Below, piece after piece: positions 34,241 through 42,504 of a stretch of 64,000 nucleotides of DNA (positions within the stretch are counted from its first letter, which is position 1; every line of letters begins with the position of its first letter). The notes beneath the pieces are model-generated. The model ran no database searches. It was not told the DNA's origin and was given only the letters and a program-made list of their open reading frames with translations. Source of the stretch: Roseovarius halotolerans (GTDB taxonomy: Bacteria > Pseudomonadota > Alphaproteobacteria > Rhodobacterales > Rhodobacteraceae); NCBI RefSeq assembly GCF_900172255.1, contig NZ_FWFU01000001.1, forward strand, positions 496,001-560,000, in the 5' to 3' direction. A program made the translations under genes and the position numbers.

Positions 34241-35842
34241 ATGTTTTCAAAGTCTTTCATCATGGCCGCCTTTGGCGCCGCGCTGGCGATCACGCCGGCG
34301 ACGCGCGTCGCGGCTGATGCCGACGGGCTGGTCGGCGGGATCGTGGGGGGGATCGTGGGCGGGGCCATCGTCAACCATGCCAACAAGAACCGCCAGCCCA
34401 AGCGCACGGTGGTCGTGCGCCAGAGGAGCAGCAGCGCCGCCTATTCGGCGGCCCGTGCCGAGCGGCGCCAGATCCAGGCCTCGCTGAACTATTTCGGCTT
34501 CAATGCCGGGGTCGAGGACGGCATCATGGGCGGCCAGAGCCGCGCCGCGGTGTCGCGCTACCAGGGATATCTGGGCACGCCGACAACCGGGCAGATCACC
34601 GAATACGAAAAGAACATCCTGCTGGGATCCTATCACCGCAGCGTCGCGGGCGGGCCGGATGTGGCCAGGATCATCTCGAAACATCGTGACGGGGTGAAGG
34701 GCGTGCTGATCGCGCAGCGCGACGGCGAAGTCGGGCGGATGTCGGGCGGCACCGGTTATGCCGGGATGCCCATGGTGGTGTCGGATGCGGTGGACGAGAT
34801 CGCCGAGAGCAGCGACCCGTCGGCCGAGCAACTGTTGCAGCGCTCGGGCTTCGTGCAGCTGGCGGATCTCAATGGCGACGGCAACACCGATTACATTCTC
34901 GACACCGCCTATAGCGGCTCGAGCTTCTGGTGCAACGCCAACCAGTGCAAGACGCTGGTCTTCGCCTCGACGGCGGATGGCTATCGGCGCAACGACCTGC
35001 TGTTGCAGAACCCGCAGCCCGCATCCTTTGAATGCAGCGGCGGCATCTGCCGGGTCGCGTCGCAGGCGCCCGCGCCGCAGCCGGCCGCAGAGGCACCCGA
35101 GAGCGACACGCAGATGGTGTCGGCCAGCGCGGGCGAGGCCGCATCCGCCCCGGCGGTGCCGGTGTTCAACACCGTTACGCGGCGCAGCAGCCTTGGCACG
35201 TTCTGCAGCAAGATGAACGTCGTGATCAACGCCAATGGCGGCTATACCACGGTGTCCGACATGCAGGACCCCGAAGCGACGCTGGGCGAGCAGCTCTGCC
35301 TTGTGCGCACCTATGCGATCGCCGGTGGCGAGGAGCTGATCGCGTCGGTTTCGGGCGCGACGCCCGAGCAGATCGCGCAGCAATGCGACGGGCTGGGCGA
35401 GGCGATGAAGGCCGAGGTGGACGCGGTGGCGCTGTCATCTGCGCCCGAGGTGCTGGCCAAGGTGAACGGGTTCATCTCGGGGTCGGGCATGTCGCCCGAT
35501 CAGCTGGAAACGACGGCGCGGATCTGCATGTCGAGCGGTTATCAGACCGAGAACATGCGCACCACGCTGAGTGGCGCGCTGTTGATGGTGGCGCTGGGGC
35601 AGGTGCCCTATGCCGAGCTGGTGGGTCATCACCTGGTGACGGGCTATGGCACGGTGAAGCGTCCCAAGCGCGCGGGCGAATGGTATGACATGGCGGTCAG
35701 CGCGCTGGAGCAGGGGGCGACCCCGGTGGTTGCAGCCGCCGATCAGCCCGAGCGCCCGGCGCTGCTGCGTGCGGCAGTGAACCGGATGAACGGCGGCGCC
35801 CAGCAGGGCGGTGCGGTGCCGGTCTTCACGGTCGCCGAATAG
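34241..35842 (+). CDS. Large secreted protein with peptidoglycan-binding-like domain
   Basis: The ATG follows ACCGGAGGTTCAAC; 533 residues. A signal peptide (MFSKSFIMAAFGAALAITPA) leads into a Gly-rich segment (about 28-45; GLVGGIVGGIVGGAIV) like a glycine zipper. A peptidoglycan-binding-like repeat follows (about 70-125; RRQIQASLNYFGFNAGVEDG and QSRAAVSRYQGYLG). The centre has a calcium-like loop DLNGDGNTDYILD (about 208-220) and Cys pairs. The C-terminal half (about 310-530) is helical without recognised motifs. The predicted location is the periplasm or cell wall. The function is unknown. A perfect terminator follows. Confidence 0.72.
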   Translation: MFSKSFIMAAFGAALAITPATRVAADADGLVGGIVGGIVGGAIVNHANKNRQPKRTVVVRQRSSSAAYSAARAERRQIQASLNYFGFNAGVEDGIMGGQSRAAVSRYQGYLGTPTTGQITEYEKNILLGSYHRSVAGGPDVARIISKHRDGVKGVLIAQRDGEVGRMSGGTGYAGMPMVVSDAVDEIAESSDPSAEQLLQRSGFVQLADLNGDGNTDYILDTAYSGSSFWCNANQCKTLVFASTADGYRRNDLLLQNPQPASFECSGGICRVASQAPAPQPAAEAPESDTQMVSASAGEAASAPAVPVFNTVTRRSSLGTFCSKMNVVINANGGYTTVSDMQDPEATLGEQLCLVRTYAIAGGEELIASVSGATPEQIAQQCDGLGEAMKAEVDAVALSSAPEVLAKVNGFISGSGMSPDQLETTARICMSSGYQTENMRTTLSGALLMVALGQVPYAELVGHHLVTGYGTVKRPKRAGEWYDMAVSALEQGATPVVAAADQPERPALLRAAVNRMNGGAQQGGAVPVFTVAE

Positions 35843-35860
35843 GGCCTTTCAGCATCAGGG

Positions 35861-35897
35861 ACGGGCCAGCCGCGCACGCGGCTGGCCCGTCGTCCTT
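35861..35897 (+). terminator. Terminator after the secreted protein gene
   Basis: A perfect 14-base-pair stem (35861-35874 with 35877-35890, two-base loop) begins ACGGGCCAGCCGCG and is followed by CGTCCTTT. It is strong in pairing, with a weak T-run. Confidence 0.75.
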
Positions 35898-36009
35898 TGG
35901 GCCGCGAAAGGGCGCGCGCGAATTATTTTCACGCGGCCCCGGTTTGCCCCTTCACATGGGCGGCGCGATTGCGTATATCGCCGCCCACCTACCAGATCAC
36001 AGATCATGT

Positions 36010-36096
36010 GCGGTCGTGGCGGAATTGGTAGACGCGCAGCGTTGAGGTCGCTGTGGGGTAACACCCGTGGAAGTTCGAGTCTTCTCGACCGCACCA
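36010..36096 (+). tRNA. tRNA-Leu (anticodon GAG)
   Basis: The acceptor arms GCGGTCG and CGACCGC pair. The D-loop is GGCGGAATTGGTAGACGC, the anticodon stem CAGCG/CGCTG encloses TTGAGGT (anticodon GAG), the long variable arm GTGGGGTAACACCCGTG is typical of class II tRNA-Leu, and the T-arm has GTTCGAGTC. CCA is encoded at 36094-36096. Confidence 0.97.
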
Positions 36097-36149
36097 TTTA
36101 CCAACGGAACATCGCCCGATGGCAGCGTCGGGCCGGACGTTGGACCGGC

Positions 36150-36503
36150 CTATTTCCAGTGCCGGTAATGGCACGCATTATATTCGATCTCATGAGCGCC
36201 AAGGGCCGGGACATACCATGTCTTGCCCGGCGCAGCACCCCATTGGGCACCCCACCAGCGGGGGCGGGGTTTGCATGGCGCATGATCGGCGCCCCGCACG
36301 CACCACATGAGTTCTAGTTTGCGGTTGCAGATATTGCGCAGGCGCCATCCACCGCGTTTTTCCCACGTGACTTGCACGCATTCGAGATGCCAGGTGTCAC
36401 CTTTGCTGTCATCGCAGGCGGCTGCGGCTGTGGGCCAGTTGAGGAAAACACCAAGGGAAAAGCCAAGGACGATACCCGCTGCGGAACGGAAGGAGATTAC
36501 CAT
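36150..36503 (-). CDS. Small Cys-rich secreted protein, unknown function
   Basis: The 117-residue product has a signal peptide (about 1-29, ending TAAAAC) and a compact mature part. The mature part has six cysteines (in ACDDS, LECVQV, NICNRK, MWCVRG, APCKPR, NACHYR) and many Trp, suggesting a disulfide-bonded extracytoplasmic protein. Base composition is lower in GC than in its neighbours, and it lies 54 bases past the tRNA-Leu 3' end. The upstream region is AT-rich, with TTGCAA and TATAGC-like elements. No family is recognised. Confidence 0.65.
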   Translation of the reverse strand: MVISFRSAAGIVLGFSLGVFLNWPTAAAACDDSKGDTWHLECVQVTWEKRGGWRLRNICNRKLELMWCVRGADHAPCKPRPRWWGAQWGAAPGKTWYVPALGAHEIEYNACHYRHWK

Positions 36504-36636
36504 AACACACCTAGAACACGCGTAACTTTAGAAAATGCTATACTAGGGCGTGTAAATTGCAAGGTCCAGCCATGAAGAGCGCTCATGCGCCCGAGGCGTG
36601 TCGGGGCGGGCATGGGGCAGGGGAAGTGGCGTGCCG

Positions 36637-38046
36637 TCAGCCCTGCGCCAGCATTTCGAGCGTGCGGGTGACGTCGCCTTCGGTGGTGAGCGGGTTGATG
36701 GTGCAGAGCCTGAGCGCGGAGCGGTCCTTGAGCATGGTCGAGGATAGGGTCGCAAAGCCCGATTGCGTCACGCGCGCGGCGCGGGCCGCGTGGTCGGCGG
36801 CGTCAGCGCCCTTGAGGGCGAAGCAGACGATGCCGAGCTGCGCGGGCGTGATGATGTCCCAGGTGTCGGGCTGGCTGCGCAGGTGGGATTCGGTGAATTC
36901 CGCCAGTTCGATGCCGCGTTGCACCGCATCGCGGAAGGCGGGCGCGCCATAGGTGCGCAGCGACATCCAGAGCTTCATGGCGCGCGCGCGGCGGGTCAGT
37001 TCCAGCGAGCGGTTGCCGTAATTCACCTCGCCGGAGGTGGCCTGCACGTCGCGCAGGTATTCGGGGTTCATGGCAAAGCAGCGCTCGAGAGCGCCGGGTC
37101 GGGTCACAAGGCAAAGCCCCATGTCATAGGGCTGGAAGAACCATTTATGCGGATCGAGCACGACCGAGTCGGCGCGCGCCAGCCCAGCGAGCGTGGCGCG
37201 GCCCTGCGAGGTGATGGCGGCGGGCGCGCCGTAGGCCCCGTCAACATGCAGCCAGAGCCCACGCGCGGCGCAGATATCGGCGATCGCGTCGAGCGGGTCG
37301 GTGGCGCCGGTATTGGTGCTGCCGGCGGTGGCGACGACCATCATAGGGCGACGTCCGGCGGCGATATCCTGTTCGATTGCGGCGACAAGGCTGTCGGGGC
37401 ACATGCGCAGCCCGTCATCCGAGGGGAGGATGCGGATCTCGTCGGCATCGAGCCCCATCTGGCGCAGGTTGCGCGGCAGCGAGGCGTGGGTCTGGTCGGT
37501 CAGGTAGGCGACACCGGCGCCGATCTCGGTGCGGGCGACGCAGAAACCGGTGAAATTCGCCATCGAGCCGCCCGAGAGCAGCACGCCTTCGCTGTGGGCG
37601 GGCAGGCCCAGCATTTCGGCGACCCAGGAACAGACGGTGGTTTCCACCGTGGCGGGGCCTGATGCGCCGCCCCAGCTGGCGTTGATCGCGTTGAAGCCGG
37701 TGCCCATCCATTCGCCCAGGGTGGAGGCGAAAGCGGCGGGGCCGGGTACGCGGGCGAAATAGCGCGGGTGGTCGCCATGCTGCATGTGGCCAAAGGCGAT
37801 CTCGGCCATGAGTTCAAGCGAGGCGTCTGGGTCCTGCGGCGATTCGGGAAGCGGGCCGCCAAGCTGTTCGGCCAGCGCGGGGGCGCTGCCGGTGACGAGC
37901 ACCGGCTCGCTGTTGCGCCGTTCCAGCCGGTCGATGACCATGTCGACCACCTTGTGGCCCAGCCGGCGCATTTCGGCCGGGTCCATGCCCAATGTGTCGG
38001 CGGGAATGGCGAACGGGTCGTCAACGGGCGGTGTTTTCGGCGGCAT
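36637..38046 (-). CDS. PLP-dependent aromatic-L-amino-acid-type decarboxylase
   Basis: The ATG at 38046 gives 469 residues. Family signatures are NFTGFCVARTEIGAG, VVATAGSTNTGATDPLDAI (cofactor-binding His/Asp region) and DSVVLDPHKWFFQPYDMGL, whose Lys (near residue 297) binds PLP. The C-terminal segment has MKLWMSLRTYGAPAFRD. It belongs to group II decarboxylases (DDC/TyrDC type), and the substrate is probably an aromatic amino acid such as Tyr, Trp, Phe or DOPA. It is the last minus-strand gene after soxS, soxR and the YeeE-type gene (gap 64 bases), so it may share their transcript. Confidence 0.9.
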   Translation of the reverse strand: MPPKTPPVDDPFAIPADTLGMDPAEMRRLGHKVVDMVIDRLERRNSEPVLVTGSAPALAEQLGGPLPESPQDPDASLELMAEIAFGHMQHGDHPRYFARVPGPAAFASTLGEWMGTGFNAINASWGGASGPATVETTVCSWVAEMLGLPAHSEGVLLSGGSMANFTGFCVARTEIGAGVAYLTDQTHASLPRNLRQMGLDADEIRILPSDDGLRMCPDSLVAAIEQDIAAGRRPMMVVATAGSTNTGATDPLDAIADICAARGLWLHVDGAYGAPAAITSQGRATLAGLARADSVVLDPHKWFFQPYDMGLCLVTRPGALERCFAMNPEYLRDVQATSGEVNYGNRSLELTRRARAMKLWMSLRTYGAPAFRDAVQRGIELAEFTESHLRSQPDTWDIITPAQLGIVCFALKGADAADHAARAARVTQSGFATLSSTMLKDRSALRLCTINPLTTEGDVTRTLEMLAQG

Positions 38047-38110
38047 GATCGGGGGTCCCTCGGGGTTTGGCCAAGGGTTTGCCCGGAATGGCGCGAATTG
38101 CAAGGGGGCG

Positions 38111-39169
38111 CTATTCGGCGGGCTGGAAGCCGGTGATCAGCTGGCGCAGCCCGAGCGCGGCCCCGGCGATGATCGCGAGGAACGTGACAGGGGCCGAGAA
38201 GCTGAGCACGGAAAAGGCCGAAAGCCCCTGCCCGACGGTGCAGCCAAGCGCCAGCACCGCGCCCGCGCCCATGATCGCCGCGCCGGTCATCTGGCGGCGC
38301 AGCTCGCGCGGGTCTTCGCAGGCTTCCCAGCGGAAATGTCCCTTGATCAGCGAACCGATGAAGGCGCCCGCAGCGACGCCCGCGACCGAGCCCACCGCGA
38401 AGGAGGGCGCGCGCGCCGAGGCGGTCATGAAATAGAGCAGGGTTTCCCCGACCGGGGCCGAGAAGCTGTGCGATACGACCGGCATGGCGGTGAAGCCGGT
38501 GGTCGCGACCCAGTAGCTGCCCGCCCAGCCCGCGGTGATCGCAAGCCCCACGACCGAGGCCCAGAAGATGGATTTGGGCGCCGTGATCAACTCGCGCGAG
38601 GCCAGCGCGCCGAGCGTGATCAGCGCACCGATGGCGATGCCGAGCGGGGCGACGGCGAGACCGGTATGCAGGGATATGAAATGCACGATGCCGGGGGGCA
38701 TGTCGGTGGTCACGTCCTCTTGCAGGAACGCCCAGTTGCGCAGGTAGGCCAGCGGCCCGTAAAGCACCACATAGGCCGAGACGCCCATCACCAGCACGAT
38801 CACGAAAGCGCGGATGTCGCCCCCCCCCAGCCGGGCGATGCAGCCATAGCCGCAATTCCCCGCCAGTGCCATGCCGTAGCCGAACATCAGCCCGCCCAGG
38901 ATAGAGGCCATCGGCATCCAGCGGATCGACAGGTAATAGGTGCGTTCGAGCGCCATCATGCCGGTGGCGCTGAGGGCGAAGGTGCTCATCACCGCGATTC
39001 CGATCGCGAGAATCCACATCCGCATCCTGAGAGACGAGCCGCCATAGAGCATATCTTCGATGGCGCCCATCGTGCAGAACCGCCCGAGCCGTGCGGCCAG
39101 GCCCAGAAAAATACCCGATGCCAGCCCTACAAGGGCCACGAGGGTATTGTCCCCCAGAAGTTCAGACAT
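38111..39169 (-). CDS. soxT: YeeE/YedE-family sulfur-compound transporter (SoxT-like)
   Basis: I took the ATG at 39169 because GGGAGGA lies eight bases before it; the in-frame GTG six bases upstream is too close to that site. The 352-residue protein has about ten membrane helices. Conserved cysteines lie in RLGRFCTMGAIEDM, ALAGNCGYGCIARLGGGDIR and LALGCTVGQGLSAFSVLSF, as in thiosulfate-importing TsuA/YeeE. The order soxS-soxR-this gene equals the soxSRT set described in Pseudaminobacter. It probably moves thiosulfate-type sulfur across the inner membrane. Confidence 0.85.
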   Translation of the reverse strand: MSELLGDNTLVALVGLASGIFLGLAARLGRFCTMGAIEDMLYGGSSLRMRMWILAIGIAVMSTFALSATGMMALERTYYLSIRWMPMASILGGLMFGYGMALAGNCGYGCIARLGGGDIRAFVIVLVMGVSAYVVLYGPLAYLRNWAFLQEDVTTDMPPGIVHFISLHTGLAVAPLGIAIGALITLGALASRELITAPKSIFWASVVGLAITAGWAGSYWVATTGFTAMPVVSHSFSAPVGETLLYFMTASARAPSFAVGSVAGVAAGAFIGSLIKGHFRWEACEDPRELRRQMTGAAIMGAGAVLALGCTVGQGLSAFSVLSFSAPVTFLAIIAGAALGLRQLITGFQPAE

Positions 39170-39202
39170 GCCCACGCTCCTCCCGCCTGGGTGGCCCGCG
39201 CG

Positions 39203-39556
39203 TCAGGCGCGGGCTGCCTCGGTCTCTTCGACGCAGAATAGTTCATAGACCAGTTCAAGTACACGGCGCGGGCGATTGTCGGCGAGGCGGTAATAGATCG
39301 TCTTGCCTTCGCGGCGCGGCACCACCAGCCCTTCGAGCCTGAGGCGCGACAATTGCTGGGAAACCGCCGCCTGGCGCGCCGAAAGCAGTTCTTCGAGTTC
39401 GGTCACGGATTTCTCGCCCGAAACGAGGTGACAGAGGATCATCAACCGCCCCTCGTGGCTGATCGCCTTGAGGAAATTCGAGGCGTTGGTTGCGTTCTCG
39501 ACCATCTGGTCCATTTCGGCTTCGCTGAGCGAAGTATCAAAAACAGGAAGTACCAT
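39203..39556 (-). CDS. soxR: SoxR, ArsR-family persulfide-responsive repressor
   Basis: The 117-residue winged-helix protein has NFLKAISHEGRLMILCHLVSGE and LLSARQAAVSQQLSRLRLEGLV as DNA-binding region. Cys42 and Cys108 are kept, the two cysteines of BigR/SqrR repressors that form a polysulfide bridge when sulfide or persulfide is present and then release DNA. Metal-site residues of classic ArsR proteins are missing. It should repress the sox genes until a sulfur donor appears. A palindrome of the SqrR type lies upstream of soxX. Confidence 0.92.
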   Translation of the reverse strand: MVLPVFDTSLSEAEMDQMVENATNASNFLKAISHEGRLMILCHLVSGEKSVTELEELLSARQAAVSQQLSRLRLEGLVVPRREGKTIYYRLADNRPRRVLELVYELFCVEETEAARA

Positions 39557-39622
39557 CGTTCAGGTTTCCGTCCCCATCGGCCATTGCTCCCGGTTTGCAT
39601 CGGGTTCTTGTTGGCGCAGTTT

Positions 39623-40003
39623 TTAGTTCGTTTTCGCGGGTTGTGCAAAATCCGTGTGTTCGGTCAACATCATCTCGAGCAGCCCCCAGAAGAAATCCTC
39701 GCCGGGATAGCCCTCGATCCTGGAGAGTTCGCGCCCGTCATCCACCAGCACGAAGGTCGGAGTGAACAGGACCGGGCGGACGAAATCGACGCCATCAGGC
39801 GGGGCCTCGGAGATGGAGATCATGCGCAGCGGCGCATAGGCGCCTGCCTCGGTCCTGGGATAGATCGGGCCGATCTCGTCCTTCCACTGGATGCAGTAGT
39901 GACAGCCCGCGCGCTCCACCATGATGAGTTCCACCGCATGCGCGGCCGGTGCAAGGGCGATCCAGAGCGGGATCAGCAAACCGGCGAATAGACGAAAGAC
40001 CAT
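39623..40003 (-). CDS. soxS: SoxS, periplasmic thioredoxin
   Basis: The ATG at 40003 gives 126 residues. A signal peptide (MVFRLFAGLLIPLWIALAPA) precedes a thioredoxin fold with the active site CHYC (Cys34 and Cys37, within VERAGCHYCIQW) and the cis-Pro in LFTPTFVLVDDG. In Paracoccus, SoxS reduces and reactivates the SoxY carrier cysteine. It is divergent from soxV; the shared 72-base region is AT-rich. Confidence 0.9.
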   Translation of the reverse strand: MVFRLFAGLLIPLWIALAPAAHAVELIMVERAGCHYCIQWKDEIGPIYPRTEAGAYAPLRMISISEAPPDGVDFVRPVLFTPTFVLVDDGRELSRIEGYPGEDFFWGLLEMMLTEHTDFAQPAKTN

Positions 40004-40075
40004 GAGATAACCAATTGACGTTGGGTGCTCATACAACCTAATTTGAATATGTCATTTTCACAAGGAGCTTCGCGA

Positions 40076-40813
40076 ATGCTCGATATTTCCTATGCGGGCG
40101 CGGCTCTTGCGGGATTGCTGTCGTTTTTCACGCCATGCATCCTGCCGATGGTTCCCTTCTACCTGTGCTACATGGCGGGCCTGTCGATGAGCGAGCTGCG
40201 CAGCGATGGCGCGATCGCGCAGGGGGCGCAGAAGCGGCTGGTGATCTCGGCGGTGTTCTTTGCGCTGGGCGTCACCACGATCTTCGTGCTGCTGGGTATG
40301 GGGGCGACGGCGCTGGGGCAGGCCTTTGCGCAGTGGCGCCAGCCGCTGAGCTATGTGGCGGCGGCGATCCTGTTCGTGTTCGGGCTGCATTTCCTGGGGG
40401 TCGTGCGCATCCCGCTTCTCTATCGCGAGGCGCGGATCGAAAGCACGGCCGAGCCGACCACGGTGCTGGGCGCCTACGTGATGGGGCTGGCCTTCGGATT
40501 TGGCTGGACGCCCTGCGTCGGCCCGGCGCTGGCGGCGATCCTGATGGTCGCGAGCGGCATGGGCAGCGTGGGCGAGGGGGCCTTGCTGCTGCTGGTTTAC
40601 GGGCTGGCGATGACCGCGCCCTTCGTGGTGGCGGCGCTGTTTGCGCGCCCGTTCCTGAGCTGGATGCAGAGCAAGCGCAAATACATGGCCTATGTAGAAA
40701 AGGTGATGGGCGCGATGCTGATCGTCTTTGCGGTGCTGATCGCCACCAACGCGGTGAATGTCATCGCCAATTTCATGATCGAATGGTTCCCGAGTTTCCA
40801 GTCGCTGGGCTAG
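40076..40813 (+). CDS. soxV: SoxV, CcdA-type thiol-electron transporter
   Basis: The ATG at 40076 follows AAGGAGCTTCGCGA; 245 residues. Six membrane helices form the CcdA/DsbD core, with the two redox cysteines in SFFTPCILPMVPFYLCYMAG and FGFGWTPCVGPALA. It carries electrons from cytoplasmic thioredoxin to the periplasm, where SoxW receives them. soxW follows after 27 bases. Confidence 0.93.
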   Translation: MLDISYAGAALAGLLSFFTPCILPMVPFYLCYMAGLSMSELRSDGAIAQGAQKRLVISAVFFALGVTTIFVLLGMGATALGQAFAQWRQPLSYVAAAILFVFGLHFLGVVRIPLLYREARIESTAEPTTVLGAYVMGLAFGFGWTPCVGPALAAILMVASGMGSVGEGALLLLVYGLAMTAPFVVAALFARPFLSWMQSKRKYMAYVEKVMGAMLIVFAVLIATNAVNVIANFMIEWFPSFQSLG

Positions 40814-40840
40814 GGCCGTTCACGTCGAGGGAGGAAAGAC

Positions 40841-41422
40841 ATGAGAAAGTTTATGGCGGCGGTTCTGCTGGCGCTTGCAGCGATGAGCCTGCCGGGGCTG
40901 GCCGCGAATGTGGGCGATGACGGGCTGCACAAGTCGCCCTGGATGCGCGAGACGTTCCTCGATCTGCGCGAGGACCTTGCCGAGGCCAATGCCGAGGGCA
41001 AACGCCTGGCGCTGATGATCGAGCAGCGCGGCTGCATCTATTGCAAGATGATGCACGAAGAGGTTTATCCGCAGCCCGAAATCGCGCAGTATATTTCCGA
41101 CAACTTCTTCGTGGTGCAGATCAACCTGCATGGCGACCGGGAGGTCACCGATCTGGACGGGGAATCGCTGCCCGAGAAGGACATGCTGCGCAAATGGGGG
41201 ATTCTGTTCACGCCGACAGTGATCTTCCTGCCCGAGGAGGTGGACGAGGGGATGTCCGCCAAGGATGCGGCGGTGGCCATGATGCCCGGCGCCTTCCAGA
41301 AGGGGACGACTCTGGACATGTATACCTGGGTCAACGAGAAACGATATGACATGGAAAACGGGGAGGATTTCCAGAGATACCACGCCCGTCGCATTCAGGA
41401 GCGGCAGAGCAAGCAGGACTGA
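40841..41422 (+). CDS. soxW: SoxW, periplasmic thioredoxin (first copy)
   Basis: The ATG follows AGGGAGGAAAGAC; 193 residues. The signal peptide ends near residue 22 (GLAANVGDD). The thioredoxin active site is CIYC (Cys65 and Cys68), with ILFTPTVIFLPEEVDE carrying the cis-Pro. The mature start GDDGLHKSPWMRETFLDL is shared with a second copy at 48303. It takes electrons from SoxV and feeds the periplasmic Sox thiol chemistry. Confidence 0.92.
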   Translation: MRKFMAAVLLALAAMSLPGLAANVGDDGLHKSPWMRETFLDLREDLAEANAEGKRLALMIEQRGCIYCKMMHEEVYPQPEIAQYISDNFFVVQINLHGDREVTDLDGESLPEKDMLRKWGILFTPTVIFLPEEVDEGMSAKDAAVAMMPGAFQKGTTLDMYTWVNEKRYDMENGEDFQRYHARRIQERQSKQD

Positions 41423-41456
41423 ATAGAAACCGCGCGGCCGGAGGCGGGCAGGCGAG

Positions 41457-41476
41457 AAATTCACAATCGTGAATTT
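41457..41476. promoter_or_regulatory. Putative SoxR operator, ATTC-N8-GAAT palindrome
   Basis: AAATTCAC-AATC-GTGAATTT is a perfect inverted repeat with 8-base arms. It contains ATTC-N8-GAAT, the motif I recall for the SqrR repressor of Rhodobacter. It lies 81-100 bases before the soxX ATG, between soxW and soxX, the place where Paracoccus SoxR binds. Confidence 0.65.
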
Positions 41477-41556
41477 GTTGTTGCGTCGTCCGTATCTGGT
41501 GGCCTACTGTATACCGAGCTATCGAAACTCAGAACATGGTAGCCAAGGGAGGAAAC

Positions 41557-42036
41557 ATGAAGCTTTCAACGACAATTCTGGCGGCGAGCGCGCTTGCGGC
41601 CGGCTCTGCATTCGCCGAACCGGTGGCGCCGGGCGACGTTCAGTTCGACGATTACGGCGCAGTCGCCGAATCGCTGACCGGGAAACCGGGCGATCCCGAG
41701 AAGGGCGCCGAGGTTCTGAGCAAGCGGTCGCTGGGCAATTGCGTGGCCTGCCACCAGATCTCGTCGCTGGCCGACGTGCCCTTCCAGGGCAATATCGGCC
41801 CGACGCTGGACGGTGTCGGCGACCGTTGGAACGAAGCCGAGCTGCGCGGCATCCTGTCCGATGCGAACAATGTCTATCCGGGCACGATGATGCCGTCCTA
41901 CTACCGGGTGGATGGCTTTATCCGTCCCGGCAACGGCTATACCGGCAAGGCAGCCGAGGGTCCGCTCGAGCCGCTGCTGACGGCGGAGCAAATCGAAGAT
42001 GTGGTCGCCTTCCTGGTGACACAGAAGGAACAGTGA
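41557..42036 (+). CDS. soxX: SoxX, monoheme cytochrome c subunit
   Basis: The ATG at 41557 follows AAGGGAGGAAAC; 159 residues. The signal peptide is cut near ALAAGSAFAEP. The heme motif is CVACH (62-66), and the Met ligand is probably in NNVYPGTMMPSYYRVDG. SoxX pairs with SoxA as the SoxXA cytochrome that attaches thiosulfate oxidatively to the SoxYZ carrier in the periplasm. It starts the soxXYZABCD run. Confidence 0.95.
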   Translation: MKLSTTILAASALAAGSAFAEPVAPGDVQFDDYGAVAESLTGKPGDPEKGAEVLSKRSLGNCVACHQISSLADVPFQGNIGPTLDGVGDRWNEAELRGILSDANNVYPGTMMPSYYRVDGFIRPGNGYTGKAAEGPLEPLLTAEQIEDVVAFLVTQKEQ

Positions 42037-42064
42037 CCGGGTCACGTTTATCAAGGAGATGAAG

Positions 42065-42484
42065 ATGGATTTCACAAGACGCGAAACCCTGGTCATCGGG
42101 GCCGCCGCTGCCGCGGTGGTGACGCTGCCGATGCCCGCGATGGCCTCGGCCGTGGATGACGCGATCGCAGCGTTCACCGGCGGTGCCGACATGGGCGATT
42201 CCGGCGTCGAGCTGGATGCGCCGGAGATCGCCGAGAACGGCAACACCGTGCCGATCGAAGTGAGCGCCGAAGGCGCAAGCGCGATCATGGTGCTGGCCGC
42301 CGGCAACCCGACACCGGGCGTGGCGACGTTCAACTTCGGCCCGCTGGCCGGAGCGCAGCGCGCAAAGACCCGTATCCGCCTGGCCGGCACGCAGGACGTG
42401 ATCGCCATTGCGAAGCTGGCCGACGGCAGCTTTGCCAAGGCGCAGAAGAACGTCAAGGTCACCATCGGCGGCTGCGGCGGCTGA
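42065..42484 (+). CDS. soxY: SoxY, sulfur-carrier subunit
   Basis: I chose the ATG at 42065 because AAGGAG ends six bases before it, while the in-frame ATG at 42059 directly abuts that site. The 139-residue protein has a twin-arginine signal (DFTRRETLVIGAAAAAVV) and ends in the carrier motif GGCGG, with Cys137 as the residue that bears the sulfur intermediates. It is exported folded with SoxZ through the Tat system. Confidence 0.96.
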   Translation: MDFTRRETLVIGAAAAAVVTLPMPAMASAVDDAIAAFTGGADMGDSGVELDAPEIAENGNTVPIEVSAEGASAIMVLAAGNPTPGVATFNFGPLAGAQRAKTRIRLAGTQDVIAIAKLADGSFAKAQKNVKVTIGGCGG

Positions 42485-42504
42485 GCGAGAAGGAGTAGAG
42501 AACT

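Noticed and set aside
40004..40075. A second full ATTC-N8-GAAT operator between soxS and soxV
   Set aside because: Only a GAAT half-site is present; no matching ATTC occurs eight bases away on either side.
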